From NCBI GenBank assembly GCA_036897095.1, contig JAYMSP010000230.1, positions 1 to 64,000 on the forward strand: a stretch of 64,000 bases of DNA, written 5' to 3'. The notes beneath the pieces were generated by a model. That model made no database searches. It worked only from the letters and a program-made list of their open reading frames with translations, and was not told where the DNA came from. The DNA is from Plantago elongata (taxonomy: Eukaryota; Streptophyta; Magnoliopsida; Lamiales; Plantaginaceae). A program made the translations under genes and the position numbers. Of this stretch, positions 46,836-60,634 are shown piece by piece. The first letter of the stretch is position 1. Each line of letters starts with the position of its first letter.

Positions 46836-49800
46836 TTATACCTTCTGTTCAACATCGGCTACTTGATGACCATTGGTTTCCTCTTTTTCCAGGCTGGTTT
46901 CGCTTGAAGATCCCAAGTCAGTTGGCTCTTCGGCCTTTGGCTGTAAGAACCAATATGGTTAAGAACATATCAGCAGTCACCTTCAGATTAAATACTAGTA
47001 CTAATACACCAGACAGAAACATAAAGTGAAAAATGTGCAATTTTAACACATTGATTTTTTAGCTCTTCACATGAACTTAAATAAAATAGCTGTCCTTTTC
47101 TGTTAGCTGCCCTGTATGCAATCTTCTATCGATTTTAAATGATTTCAGTGTTCCGTCATAGACTTCAGGTCCTCAAGCTTATCATAATAATAATAGCTCT
47201 CAAATTTTGAAAACAAATTTTAGAATTAGATAAGAACACCAACTTAAGTAAACTGCAGAATGGTTTGAATTATAGGAAAGAGAAAGATAAATAACAAATA
47301 TCACTAATAAAGGACAACGAAGCGCAGCAGCTCAGTTGGTAAGACGCTTCACCTCTAACCAATAGGTCGGGGTTCGAGAGTCACCCTTTAGCGATTTCAG
47401 AAAAAAAAAAAAATCACTAATAAAGCCATGAATCAGAAAGCATATGAAAATGCAGATAAGAGACAATAAGTAACCTTGTTTCTGTCACGCCAACCAAGTC
47501 CGAAAGGCCTAGAAAGCAAACTAATCTTTCTGGTTGGAATCTCTTGAGAGGAATCTTGAGTAGTTTGTTGCCCAGATCTGCCCAAATGAATGGGTAAAAA
47601 TCATCAATCTTGCATAAGAAATAATTATAACCCCAAAGAAAAAGAAGGGAAGGAAAATAATTGTATGGATACACGGTCAAAGGAAAATACTGCAAGTACA
47701 AAATTACCTAGGAGAAGGCTGTGCCTTGGTTTGGCCCGACTGGTATTGCAAGGTAGCCTCAAGCATGGATTCTGCCATAACAGCCCTCTTCTCCATCTCA
47801 GCCAAGGCTGCAGCTGCTTCTTCATACTTCTCCTGCAGGATTTCATCGAATCAGAAACTCAACACATGATGATAATATGTAGAAGTAAAGAATATAAAGA
47901 AGAGACAAAGAACTAAGGAAAGCATAGTACCACCAGCAAAAATGATTGCCTAACAAACAAAATACACAGTAGACTTTGATGTGACAGGAGGAAAAATATG
48001 TAGATTTGTCGAAAGACGATCCCAATGGACACAAATAACACTTTAAAAGTCCCATATTGGTGAAACTGTCTCCATAAGCATGCAGAACAAATGACGATTC
48101 AAACATGAAAATAACTTTTTCTGTGCTGCTAATCATTTGCAAAAAGGAATTTGCCCTCACCCACGGGTAATACCCTACCATTCTGAACAAAAACAAAATG
48201 ATAATGGCAATAAAAATATAGTAGTGACGCAATATAACATCTTTCACAAGCACTCAATGAAAATTTCTTCCATAAAATAATCCGACTGCACAAGAGTATT
48301 TGAGGGCAAAGTGAAAGTCACCCAAATTCTAGTTGTCATCAATTTTTGCCCAACCGGTAACGCGGGCCAGCAGTTGAAGGGGGTTCAATAACTGAAGAGA
48401 TGGATGCAAATTTCCCTAACCAAAAACAGACAAATCATAACCTGTAGAGCTTGAGCAGCATATTTCTTGGCTACCGCCTCTTGCTCAGCATAAATACGAG
48501 CATCTTCTGTCACCCTTTGCTCTTGTTCTACCCTCATTAAGATCTACAAGAAGAACCAGAGACAACACTAGTTAAGACCATCAAAGAAAGAAGACGGATG
48601 AGTTGCAAGAGTTTTGTTGAATTATGCAGCAGCAAAAACTTACCTGAAGCATGGCGTTCTCTTGTTCATGCTTCTCACAAAGAGCTTGCCGAAGCTCGGC
48701 GACTTCTCTCTCTAACTGCTCAACCTAAATCGAAGTCAGAAGAGTATCAAGTTGGAGTACAAAATAAAACTTCAAATTTAAGATCAATGCACATATATTA
48801 TCAGCACCAGTTCTTAAACTCAAGCCTGCATTCTTAATTCCCACCGAAAGGGCAATTTCATACAAACAACAAATATCCTACATTCTAGCACAGCAATCCT
48901 ATATTAGGGACCTCATACAGTAATAATATGGTGTTACATCATACATGAGATAGCTCGACCCCTAACAAAAAAAGAAACCCTTTAGGAACCATGTACCTAG
49001 ATTTCATTAGGAAAAATTTAGTTTTCTTCTATTTGCTGCAACTTCAGGGTGTTTGAGAATTCCAGAAAAATATAAAACTCAGGAAAATCATTCAAGGTTA
49101 TCAACAATATCTCTAATTCTCTCTCGCTAAAAACGATAACTGAAAAAATTAAAAGTAGTTCACTCATGGAAAGTGGAAACTATGGAAAAATTAAATACTG
49201 TCTCAAGGAAAGTCTTTGGGTTGAGATGAGATCGAGGGGGAGATGGAGCATTTAAGTGAGAAGATAAGACATTTGCTGTTAAAATGGGTTTTCCCAAGGT
49301 AACTCGTGCACTACCTTTGCCGAGCAAGCACGACTCTAACCAAATTGAATATTAAATATGTGAGCACACTCAGAGATTGCATACCCTCGCACTCAATTGC
49401 CGTCGATTATCCTGCTTAACCATCTCCATTAGTGCAGTTTCAAGTTCTTCCGCTCTGTAAAAGAAAGAGCAGTTACAGGTCAATGTTAGATGTGCATAAG
49501 TTAAGCAGATTGTGAAATTGAAATACTATGGATTTCTTCTTTCTTTCAAGGAGATGGGGGCAGTTGATTCCAATTTACTGCTTTACAACTGACATCACCA
49601 TTAACATAATTACGATATAGCACAACGTACAACTGTAGTCAAAAGTTGTTACATGCAGAACTTGCAGCATCAAACGTAAGGCGAACTAACATCACATGAT
49701 ATGTGTCTTGGTTAAAAGTTACAAACAAGTAATGCTGTTTAGTCAAGAAATAGTTCTCTATCGTACAAAGAACAGTGTTAGAGGAAGCCTATTTGCAATT

Positions 49801-52800
49801 GGTTTCCTTGGAAAGGGTTTTAATTGAACCACAATTTTGTATTCACCTGAGCTCAGCAGATCGCTTTTCCTCAAGAACCTTGCATAACTCAACCTTAAGC
49901 CACAAAGCCTGTAGGCAATGAATGTCACAATGTTAACAAGGCACATTCATAAAGGCCCCAAACACAGTTATAAAGTATGTAATTGAAAGATTATATACAG
50001 ATTTTTGGATGTTGTGTGTCATGAATAAACATCTTAGACACCTGTTCTTGAAGATCTTTGGTGGGATCCCTCTCCGCACTACCATTCAAGCCCATAAACA
50101 ATCCATCTGCATTAGGAGATGATTCGTCTGAACAGGTTTCTGTATCAAGTGGTTCCTTTTTATCATCTCCTCCAATCACCGAACCAGGACCCTGCTTGAA
50201 ACTATACAACTTTGAAGCGAGGCCTTGGGAATCCCGCCACATTTTCATTCCCTTCGATCTTTCTTCCAATAAAGCCTTGACAGAAGGTCGATGCTTATTC
50301 CTTAGTTCTTGTAATCTCACCTCATGAACATTTTGATATCCCATGCAAGCTGTCAAGACAAGTTGACTGCTGTCAAAAGTGGATCCAGCTAATGACTGAA
50401 GCAGTGTGACCGCATCTCCAGCGTCCTTGGTTGTAACCAATGCAGGTCCTGCACAAAGCTGAACAACATTATGTTTCAACGATTTAAAAAAATCAGAAAT
50501 CAAATGCATATTCCAAGTCTGAAACCCATTACCATATAGTTCCAGTAATGCGAGAGCAGTCTTGAATAGCATGACCCGATTTCCTTCAAAGAGAAGTACG
50601 TCCCATACTCTAAGTACTGAAAAGATAGAGTGCATATTAATCATGCATATTAATCACAAAATGTTGGCCAAGGAGAACTAATATGTGAGCATTTCTAAAG
50701 TAGTCACCTGTACAGAATCTCATCTTCTACATACACTAATATGATATATCATCCTAAAATGATTCACAAACAAAATATTGTGTGTGTGTGTGTGTGTGTG
50801 TGTTGGGGAGGGGTGGGGGGAAAAGAAGCTGACCACTTTCCCATGGAAGCATGTTCATGAAAATTGTGAGAAACCAAGGACTAGTAACCCAGGCCACCTG
50901 CACGCCTAGGTAATCCAGATGGTTCACTATACACAACAAAGTTGATAAGGATCACAAATGATGACCAAACCGAGAATATCGCAAACGTTTCCATGAACTT
51001 CAAAAGGTACTTACCTAATCTTGGAAATTTTTCCCGCACCAACTCCTCAAGAACAAGCTGGTCAACCTGCCAAGAGAATCAGCCGAAAAGAAAAACTTAA
51101 AACATCTTATTTAATCTAACCATAATATGCATAGTTGTAACATTAATATGGTTGGTAGGATTCCATCAATAACTCTGAAATCAAAGAGAAGAAAAGTGCA
51201 GTACCTGAGATTCTATCATTTCTTCTGAATAATACCCATCAAAATAGTCATCTAGAATACCCAATAATGTCCTGAAAGCAGACATCTTAGTTAAATGTGG
51301 AACCGAGATGTAGCATGCATAATTTCGTGGCATCATATTAGTGGGAACCACGTAAGTGTGGAAATGAGAATTTGAGATGATTGCAAGTGTTTCAGAAGAA
51401 CGGATCTACATAGATGAAAATCTAATCAGGATAGGAACCTACCAAAATGCATTTTCTTCGGGCATAAGAAGCAATAACAACCCAGCGAAGAAATTCATAG
51501 CCTGCACGGAAAAAAACCAACGTTGATTGCTTGATCGATGGAGAAAGTTTAAAACAGCAACCAAGAGTCTGAAACTCCATCCTTAATTGACACTTGAGTT
51601 AGAAGTGGAGATATATAAGCACCTGACAGTAGCCTACAGAGGGATTATGGCGTGCATAAGCTGTAAGTAAACGCCTTAAAGCATTTCTACCATCCTCGTC
51701 CAAAGCAGGATGACCTGGAAATGTTCTAGGCAAATCCTGTTTTTCCAAATGCAGCCACATTATTTCTAGTAGTGCTTCATAAACAATGGATCTATGCGAA
51801 GTAAAAAAAAACAAAATTGCAGGTCTCTGACCAGATAACAACCTTCTCTATCTGGCCTTTCCACTTAAAATCGTGATTCAATTCCTCCAGCTCAGCTTTT
51901 TTACCGTCCAAATTAGTATCAGGAGCTAGCAAATCGTGATAGTATTTATCCACACGACGTGCTCTAACACCAACAAAGGCCTGCCACATCTGTGATAGAT
52001 CAACCCAAATCAGTAAACAAAGAGAATGCAACGGAAATTGGCCACAAACAATTCAAAGTTGGTTTGTTTACCTCTCCTCTTAGTGCCATTGGAACTCCTC
52101 CTTGTACCAGACACTCTAGTTCTTCCTTCCAAGGAGGAAGAGACTCTAAAGCCGGAGAAGGAAAAGTTTCAGTTGACGAAACAAGTTCCTGAGTAGTGTC
52201 AGATTCAGTTCTTTCCAAATCATAGAACTCCTCATCAGAATCATCTTCTGATGCTCCTTTCACTGCCCTGGCCTCTTCAATCGGAGGAAGTTGCTTTCCG
52301 CCACTGGAGTTTAACTCATTATTTTCCAAATTAACCTTCTCTTTCACACGAGAACTCATCATATCCTCTATGGCTCCAAGAGATGGTCTGATCTCTGTCC
52401 ATATCTGAATTCGATGAACTTTTTCCTCTGTAGATGGCACTTCTTCACTTTCTTCAGACATACTGTTAAATTTAGGTGCCTCATTCCGACTAATATTATC
52501 CGTTATATTGGTTGATGCAACATCGTTTTTGTTTTCGGATAGGCCAATCACAGGTGATTGAGCAGCCTCGGATTGCCTGTCCAGAAAGTCGCTCCACCTA
52601 TCTGACCTCTCCTCCTCTTCTTCCTATCATATATTTGGAATTAAAGAATATAAATAAAGCCTGGAAAAGACAACAAACAGTGGCACAAAATGCATCAAGT
52701 GTCTGATATTTGAGTTTGCAAGGAGTATGGAACAACCTTGTAGATATTGGCATACTCGCGGTATCTTTGCAAATGCTGAGGTCTAACTGCAAATCCATAA

Positions 52801-53680
52801 GCGTCCCTGTTTGCCATAGTAAACAAATTAATAGAACTCCAGTGTAAGTTTTTAATGGTCCTTCACTTCATTTATTTGAAAGGGCATTCCGACATTGAGG
52901 ATTTGGGTAAATTAGTTAAGCAAGATACACAAAATGAAAATGAGCAAATACAAGGTCTCTCCAGTGTCTATTTATAGCTGCACTGTTTTTGTTTCAATGC
53001 AAATGTAAAACATAATCTCCTCAATCACTAGACCAGACGTGTGCACTTAGAGATGATCAAAGAAGAAACACAGTACACTAGTGTCATACTACATCTGAAT
53101 TCTAATCCATCACGACAAAATTTAAGCAACTCGGGTATCTCAAGATGCTACGATTGGCTCCAGAAACTACGAGCCTAGTGTCAAACATGAATTCCTATCA
53201 CCATTAATAGTTTGCCCTCTCTCCAATTCACTCCACCATTTCAGTATTTTCTTCTTGTTCATCAATTTTAAAAATCAATCAGTCCTCTTGTTATCGATTC
53301 AAAAAACCGGAAATCATGTCACAGCAATCCCCAATCTTGGCAATTGACATGAATAAACACAGAAAAGCCTCGCCACAGTAAAACACAACTGTCGGCAGAA
53401 ACATGAAATCAAACAGAGGATCCCAAATTCTCAATACAAGAAGACTAAAACACCCCATTAGCAAATGCTGCTGAACCAAATGCAAACAGAACACACCAGA
53501 TCAGAAACAAAAAAAAACCAACAAACAGAAGAATTGTGACGAAATCAAGAAAAATGACAGAAACTGAACACGTGGTGACGAAACACAGTCCAATAGAAGC
53601 ACGCAAAAATACCTCTTGTGATCGAACGAAACAACGGTTGGATTGAGCACAACCGTTCCTGCCGCCGCCCCTTTCTTCAT
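46836..53680 (-). CDS. TBC-domain Rab GTPase-activating protein
   Basis: Stimulates GTP hydrolysis on Rab GTPases in membrane traffic. Eighteen exons on the minus strand give 786 aa, near the ~780 aa of Arabidopsis homologues: 53680-53613, 52806-52737, 52623-52072, 51989-51843, 51736-51623, 51501-51443, 51271-51205, 51066-51015, 50926-50834, 50616-50533, 50448-50042, 49908-49847, 49454-49385, 48724-48644, 48543-48442, 47832-47708, 47577-47475, 46940-46836. Acidic N-terminal region, then the TBC domain from GVPMALRGEMWQAF with the arginine finger in IEKDLPR (Arg283) and the glutamine finger in SVGYCQ (Gln317), so the dual-finger mechanism is intact. After LRVWDVLLFEG and a linker, a coiled coil (about 590-700) with EELETALMEM and EQEQRVTEDA follows, then RPFGLGWRDRNK and an acidic tail. 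Introns contain a (tg)n tract and a SINE. Confidence 0.95.
47313..47412 (+). mobile_element. tRNA-derived SINE in TBC gene intron
   Basis: tRNA-like head with A box agctcagttggtaagac and B box ggggttcgagagtc, short body and poly-A tail, flanked by a perfect 13-bp target duplication ATCACTAATAAAG (47300-47312, 47413-47425). About 100 bp; lies antisense in the last intron of the TBC gene. Confidence 0.93.
50779..50803 (+). repeat. (tg)n microsatellite in TBC intron
   Basis: About 12 dinucleotide units followed by a G-rich tract (ggggaggggtgggggg). It lies in the intron just 3' of the exon 50926-50834. Confidence 0.95.
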
Positions 53681-55575
53681 TTCCGCTGAACCAGTCTATA
53701 TCCAAAACCCACCTCAAAGATCTCTCCTTTTTCCTCTCTTCTAACAGGTCTTGGATTTTCCTAAGATTTCAAGGAGGTGAAATGACGAGTCTTGCTGAGT
53801 AGCAAGCAGTCTAAGCAAGTCTGTGAATGTGAGTAGTAGTATAGTAGTAGTAGTAGTAGGTGTTACAACAGGTGAAAATTGAGATTGAATTGGGAGTAAA
53901 AATTGGTGGAGAGTGGGGTATATTGCGTAATCACATCAATCCATCACATGGAAAGTGCGAGTTTAGCGTTTCACGACATGTGAGATTGGTTTCGTAGCAC
54001 GGACTTCCATTCTCTTTTGCTAACTCTCTAAGAAACAAACAACCAAAAGTTTTTTCTGCAAGTAAAAAAGCTCTCTCTCGACTTTGATCCAAATCCTTTT
54101 ATTCTGATTGTTGTTGACACTCAAATCTGCAAAAAGTGGATTGCTAGTTGCTAGCTACCTGTGTCGTAGGTCAGAATCGAGTCGCTCAGTTTGGTTATCG
54201 GGTCTGGATTTTAAAAGTTTTTGCTTATAGGTTAGGTGATAAATTGGTTAGCCATTTCTTACTAATTACAATTACCATGATTACATGATTTGGTCAAAAC
54301 TTTAATGACAATTGGAAAGGAACAGATTTGTGTGGGTGATATGATTGATTCATATTACCCTTTTGTGTATGGAGAGGATTACAGCAGATTAATGTATTAT
54401 TGCAAGTCAAACTAATAAAAGGGAAAAGCTTAAGACTAAACCAATCTGCTTTAGTTGACAGAAATTTTATCCAAATGAATCATACTTGTAATTTCTTCTC
54501 TCAACTCTCTTGATGGATCAGACTTTGTACATACCACGAATGACATCTCTCTTTATAGGATGCTTCCGTGTTAGCACCATTGAATGGATCCCATAAATTA
54601 CAAATAATAGATATAACACCCCCGCGGTATAATTTTTGTGAGATTAAATATGATGTTAGTGGCAAGATTTGTCTTCCATAAGTACGTTTGATGGATTTCT
54701 GTGCAGCCGTTTACTCTGATTCATTTTCTATGACTTATCTACATTGAATTCATCACAAGATCCTATTGGGTTCCGGACCAGTCTAGGCATGTATGTTGGA
54801 GATTTGATTGATATTACTACACTAGTAGACTAGTAGTACATTTTAATGTACGAGGAGCAAATCTCAAAGCAAACATTGAGCTACAGTTAACCATTGGTAC
54901 CAACATTGGCAAGTAGATTTATTTGATTGGCGCACCCAGTACAACACGTTAGGTGATTATAATACCGAAGTCCTCAGCGATGCATATTAATAGAGTGACG
55001 CCCTTAAACATCTAAAAAACTGGCAAAAGGTACATACTACGTGTGATGGTATGATTTACAACCTGCGAATTATAGAAGTGACATGATAAGGTTCCAAATT
55101 TTAGTTTGGACAAAATGCAAAACAAGTAGTAGCAGTAATTAGTAGTAGTAGTAGTAACCTGAGTCTGAAAATAAAATGGATGAATCACACTTCAATAAAC
55201 CAATAACTATGCTCCTTAACAATCAGCCAACGTTCAATATGTATCATATATCTGAGCTGCTGCTTTAAACAAGCGAGCAAACTACATTATAGAGGTACAA
55301 TGTCAGTTTGAGGGCCGCCAAACATTCTCGCAAAGATTGATGAAAACCTTTGGTGAGTATCATTGTACCATGTCTTATCCACAATATAAATTGATTGCCA
55401 ATGGAATAGATTTGCTGAGTGGCTACATGTTATGTTGCAGGGTACCAGATTGAAGTCGTAAAGCTAAATAATCTCTGCAAGAGCAGCACCGCTTCTTCAT
55501 CCATGTCCAGAGAACCCATCTCACTCTCCTGTTCTCGGGCATAACTGGTCAAAAGAAATTCGTGTTTGTGGTTTA
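53681..55575. other. TBC promoter region and spacer
   Basis: Contains two (agt)n trinucleotide runs (about 53828-53860 and 55137-55157). No gene recognised. Confidence 0.55.
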
Positions 55576-58500
55576 CTACCTCAGCAGAACTTTCCATATC
55601 TTTTTCATATACACAACCAAAGACCACAAGGCAAGCCATGCTGAAGCATAGAGCAACACTACCCCGGAAGATACCAGAGGTCCAGTTGCTATGAAGCTGC
55701 AAAGGTAGTCATGCATCAGATAAAGCTGTTATGCATCAATTAATATTGTTGTTACGATAGAAAATGAGTCTATATAACTTTTTTTCTTTTAGCAGCTTGC
55801 CTTAAACATCTATATTAAAAATCCAGAAAACAGAAAAGGATGGAAAGAAAACCTGCTGTCCCTGGAAGCCAATAGAATGGTTAATGAAATCATCTGTGTG
55901 GCTGTTTTCCATTTTCCCAAATTATTAACGGCAACAGCCTGGAAAAGTAAGTGAACATGAGAAAATATCTGTTAGATGAGGTCAATGAATTTACAAAGTC
56001 AGGAATCAGTACACATTATGATTCCAAATGATCTTTTGACAATTTCTAACCTCGAGAAGCTTTTTGTCTTGAGAAGCAGCCCATTCCCTAACCGCAGACA
56101 TAGTTATCTACAATTAAGCAATATAAATTGTCAGGTGGCCAACATTTCAAAAACAAAAGGTGCTTACATGATTTAAAAGAGAACTTGTGGTTGCAAATTA
56201 AGGTGTGGTTCTTCTAATATTGGGCAAAGTAGGGGAATGCCCTTAACAATTGGATGGATGGTGGTGTGGTTATTACTTATTCCTAATAAGTGTTTCTAGT
56301 CATTGGACCGTGTTAACATATCTTGTTTATTAAAGAGTCCCTAGGACATGATGATATCAGCTTCTACGTGAACATTATACAAGTTCAAAGATAAGTCGGG
56401 CATAAATCCCTCCCAGCATATCCTGTAAAGAATAAACAAAAGAATATACTTGACAATGTAATTGATCAAGGAACAGATGGTAAGCCATCTAAATGCTTAA
56501 ATATACTGAGCTTAAAGATTCCTAATAGTAGCCTGGCCTTCCAAAGAGCCCTAATTCAGCAACCATACAAGGCAAGCACATACACAGTACCCACAACTGC
56601 ATCATTATTAATGTATATATCTTGCAGGACCTTCTAATCGAAGTATCCTATCCTCTGGTGAATTGTTCATAATTATACATCCTGGTTTCACCAGATCAAA
56701 ACCATTTAGAGTGTGCGAACATGGGTCGGGGGAGGGGTAGCTTAATACCTCCTACATGCTATAAAGCAACTACTGTAATTCCCAAGTCCCAAAAGTACAG
56801 GTACATTTTCCTTTTCCATCCGATAAAAATTACATGGACGTTTCATTATGAAACATTTACCCCTATTTTAAGTTTATTTAGTTTTTACTAAATTAATCAT
56901 TAAAAAACAAAAACAATGAGACTTAACAAGGGTATATCAACCCTGTAACTAAATCTGACAAAATCTCCTAACATGTGTGCTGGTATGCACAGCAAATGTC
57001 CCTACAGTCTTGGGATTGAAGAAGCATACGTGCAGAACAGCGTTAAGTACATCTTGGTAATAACTTCAGCATTTACTACCTGATTAACTGTATAGATTGA
57101 AGGGGAGGGAGGAAAAAAATAACGTCAATAACTAGGTTTAAATCATATACCATTGCGTGTCACCAGCGGGTCAGTAGGTCTAGTCTAGAATAAAGTTTCC
57201 CATCACAAGATTCTTAAATCATTGACCATAGCATAACCATCCCTAGAGAAGCAGTGCGTATTTTATCTTCCGCTCACCCTCTCCGACCTTCCTCAAAAAT
57301 CTAGATAATAATTACACATTTACAACGATTGATAGGACAAATTTCCCAGCTCTAGCTACAACAGGGATTCCCTTATTGAATGGGCACATAAGGTTAACCA
57401 TTGTGCAAATACTCTTTTGGAAATAAAAGTAATTGCACTGCCAAAGTTGTTCTAATACTGCCAAAACTGTAGCCCCAACATAGAATATTCAATACAGAAG
57501 TTAATAGAACAATAATTTCAGTACTGAAGTAGGCAGCCTAATTCTTAAATTGAGAAGATTTATGTATTAACAATCCTACCTCTCTGCCAATAATAGCAAT
57601 TGCAGGCACAGTCAATAACCATGGTGCTTGTCCAAATACACCAGCATCAAAAGGTTTGGTACACAGCAAAATCAATGTAGCAGCTACCATAAGCTGCAAA
57701 CATCAAGGAACCAAACGGAATGAATAAAGGCATTCTTGAATAGCTCCAGCTATTTGAGACAAGTACATAGCTAGTTAGTTACCTTATCAGCAACTGGATC
57801 CAAAAATGCACCAAATTGAGTTCCCAAATTCATCTGTTACAACAAACACACAACGTGAGAAATGCAAGTCACAAGAAACATGACAAGGAAATTGAGAAGC
57901 AACGTCATATATATCATATATTCCACGATGTTTGCGTGAAAATAGTACCCTTCGTGCAAGGTACCCATCAAGCCAATCAGTTATGGCTGCTGCAACAAAA
58001 ATACCAGTTGTGACGTTCGGTCCCCACCAGCTCTCAGCATAGAAGGCTGTTAAATATAGAAATCATTCAATCATCATTTCCACACACTCTACATTAATAA
58101 ACCTGTATAACAAATTTAAGAGCAGCTAATGCAAAAATCATAAGAGGAACAGCCAACAGTAATCTGCAAGTGGATAACCAGTAGCATTCAGCACATTACA
58201 CATTACGTAAATTGTTTCAAAGGTTAGCTAGCATAAATTGCACACTATTCACTACTATACAGCAATCAAAACAATTTGCTAGATCAATTCCAGCTCGAAT
58301 CACATTGATTTCCATTTCGCAATCAAATTAATCAATTACCACTCGAAGGAATTACATCGATCAGCCAATTAGAACGACGATTCAACAAACGAAAACAGCA
58401 GAAATGTAGAAAAATAGACAAACATACTGGTGACAAGCAGAGGCACAGCGGCTACGCGGCCAATAGTGAGGATCGTAGGCAATGTGAGAAGCTTCTGAGG

Positions 58501-58878
58501 CGGCGGCACAACGCTATCCACCTTGCCGCCATTCACGGTGGCACGCATCCGAACAGCAGAGTCGGAATCGCGGCGATCTTGTTGTCTATTGAGAGAATCG
58601 GCGGAGAAAAAGTGAGATTTGGAAGCGCGAAAAGCGGGGAGGGTGAACCTGGAAGGCGCAGCAGCGCATGAGGTTGTCATGCGCCACCAGGCGCCGGAGG
58701 AGGAATTGAGCCGGAGAATCGACGGCGATTTGACGGAGGGTGAGGAAGGCGATTTGGAGAGGGAGGGGAAATTGGTGTTGATTGGGTAATAGGGTTTGTT
58801 GTGGTGATGATGGTGAAGAAGAACAAAAGAAGATGATGATGTGAAATTGGGGGTGAGAAGTTTGAGGGAACAAGGCAT
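55576..58878 (-). CDS. PGPS: Phosphatidylglycerophosphate synthase
   Basis: CDP-alcohol phosphatidyltransferase that makes phosphatidylglycerophosphate from CDP-diacylglycerol and glycerol-3-phosphate, the committed step to phosphatidylglycerol in plastids and mitochondria. Seven exons (58878-58428, 58046-57949, 57833-57783, 57693-57580, 56107-56051, 55938-55853, 55696-55576) give 325 aa. A long Ser-rich, His-containing transit-like presequence (about 1-120) precedes LLTLPTILTIGRVAAVPLLV. The family signature DG-x2-AR-x8-G-x3-D-x3-D is complete: Asp177, Gly178, Ala181, Arg182, Gly191, Asp195, Asp199. Then IAIIGREITMSAVREWAA, VNNLGKWKTATQM and a C-terminal WSLVVYMKKIWKVLLR. Membrane segments flank the active site. 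Intron 4 (1.5 kb) is the largest. Confidence 0.95.
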
Positions 58879-60634
58879 GGTATGGTGGGTTGCCTTACTA
58901 ATCGCCTATTCTATTCATGGACTTGCAAAAATATCAGGCCAGACTTACTGGTATTCAAGGCTTGTTATTTTACCAGAATTCCTAAACTCGATTAAACTTC
59001 GGTTTTAACCAAATTAACTTTTAAGTTAAATAATATATTTTCGATCAATTAATTATTTATAATTTAATTACATTTAAATTGATAACATTATAAGTATTTA
59101 AATAATTTTAAAACACTTGTACATGCTACTTTAATCATACACACCATATATAACAACTCTACAATATAACTTTTTTACAAGCCAATTAAATTTAAGTGAA
59201 TATTTATTTAATAATTTAAAGTTTAAACAGTATGTCAAATATGCACCAGACACATTCTAATATTTATTATTGGTTAAGCAGTAGTGAGGTTCATTATATA
59301 ATACAAGTGTTAGGGTGAGGGACATACCCATGACGGGGAATTGGAGTAATAAATTATTTTACCTTCACTACTGAACAAGTGTCATACATTTTACTTATAT
59401 ATATTCTATTAAAAATATTTTATTTTTATTTTCAACAACATTCTCAATATATATACAACACATGTACATTTATTTTTAACATTTTACACTATACATTAAA
59501 TTCCGTGTTCAAAAGCAAATGGACATTTATTCTTAAATGTAGAGAGTACAATTTAAGAGTTCGGTCTCACAAATTATGTGTTCCTTCGAACTTTAAACTA
59601 TAGGATCTACATTGGTTGAGATTGAGGTTCGCATTATTTTTTGAGTATTGTAAATGAGTTGACTTATTATTAAATGTGTACAAAATGTCCAGGTTCAAGT
59701 TAAAATTTAATTTTCAATATTAATTATGTAATTTTTTACTTTAAAATACCTTTCATCGAGTGAAGATTAACAAATTGACAAATCAATGCGCCGATCACCT
59801 AACTAGACTAGTATGCGATAGAAATTTTGAGAAGAAATTTTGACATACTCTCAGAACTTATGTAATTCCTTTTTTCAGGGATTGACTTTTGGTCTTAAAT
59901 TTTAATATATATTTTCAACACCAACAATAAAAAAAAAAGACTTTTGATCTTTTGTATTAAAATGTTTATGAATTAGTAAGCCATTTGAGTATTTAATTGA
60001 TATATAGGAATTAGTAAGTGGATTCAATTATGTTTGTGTGTGTGTATGAACTTATGTATATTTTTATTTGAGTGTAATTATGTGAACTGAAATGTACTAT
60101 CTATTATGAATTATTTATTATTTATTATTATTATAAAAGGAACGAGGATCAGAATAGTTAGCGGATCAAATTTTATTTTCCCTATTTTACCCTTCATCAT
60201 AACTACTTTTTTCATTGTAATATTTCATATGGTTTAATCTTATTAAATTGATAATTTTATTATAATATAAAATTATTATTAATTTAATATTTTTTCAACA
60301 ATATTAATAAATTAAAAGTTCGCACACGAGTATTATGTACTAATTTCTAGTAACTAAATAAAGTTTAACTGGTACGAATTAATCTTCAGACGAAAAGACT
60401 AAAAGCTTACTAGTTCGGGTGATGGTTTTATAAGCGGAAGTGAATATTAACGATTTAATAAAGCTAGAAAATTGCGTAAATCCAGCTTAATTTCCACGTC
60501 GCATCTTCTTCGGTTTTATCGACCTTTGCTCTGTTCCTTCCTCACTCTAATTTCCTCTATCTCCATCGCTCTTGATTACTCATCCACTCGCATAATTTCC
60601 CTCATCAACACACAAATCCAACACAGTTACGAAA
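58879..60634. other. Intergenic, head-to-head promoters
   Basis: Separates divergent PGPS and the plastid inner-membrane protein gene. Very AT-rich (59000-60350) with no coding match; the 60500-60634 part is a CT-rich leader. Confidence 0.55.

Noticed and set aside
47322-47395. Possible tRNA gene
   Set aside because: The A and B boxes are present, but there is no acceptor-stem pairing, and a poly-A tail and 13-bp target duplication show it is a SINE.
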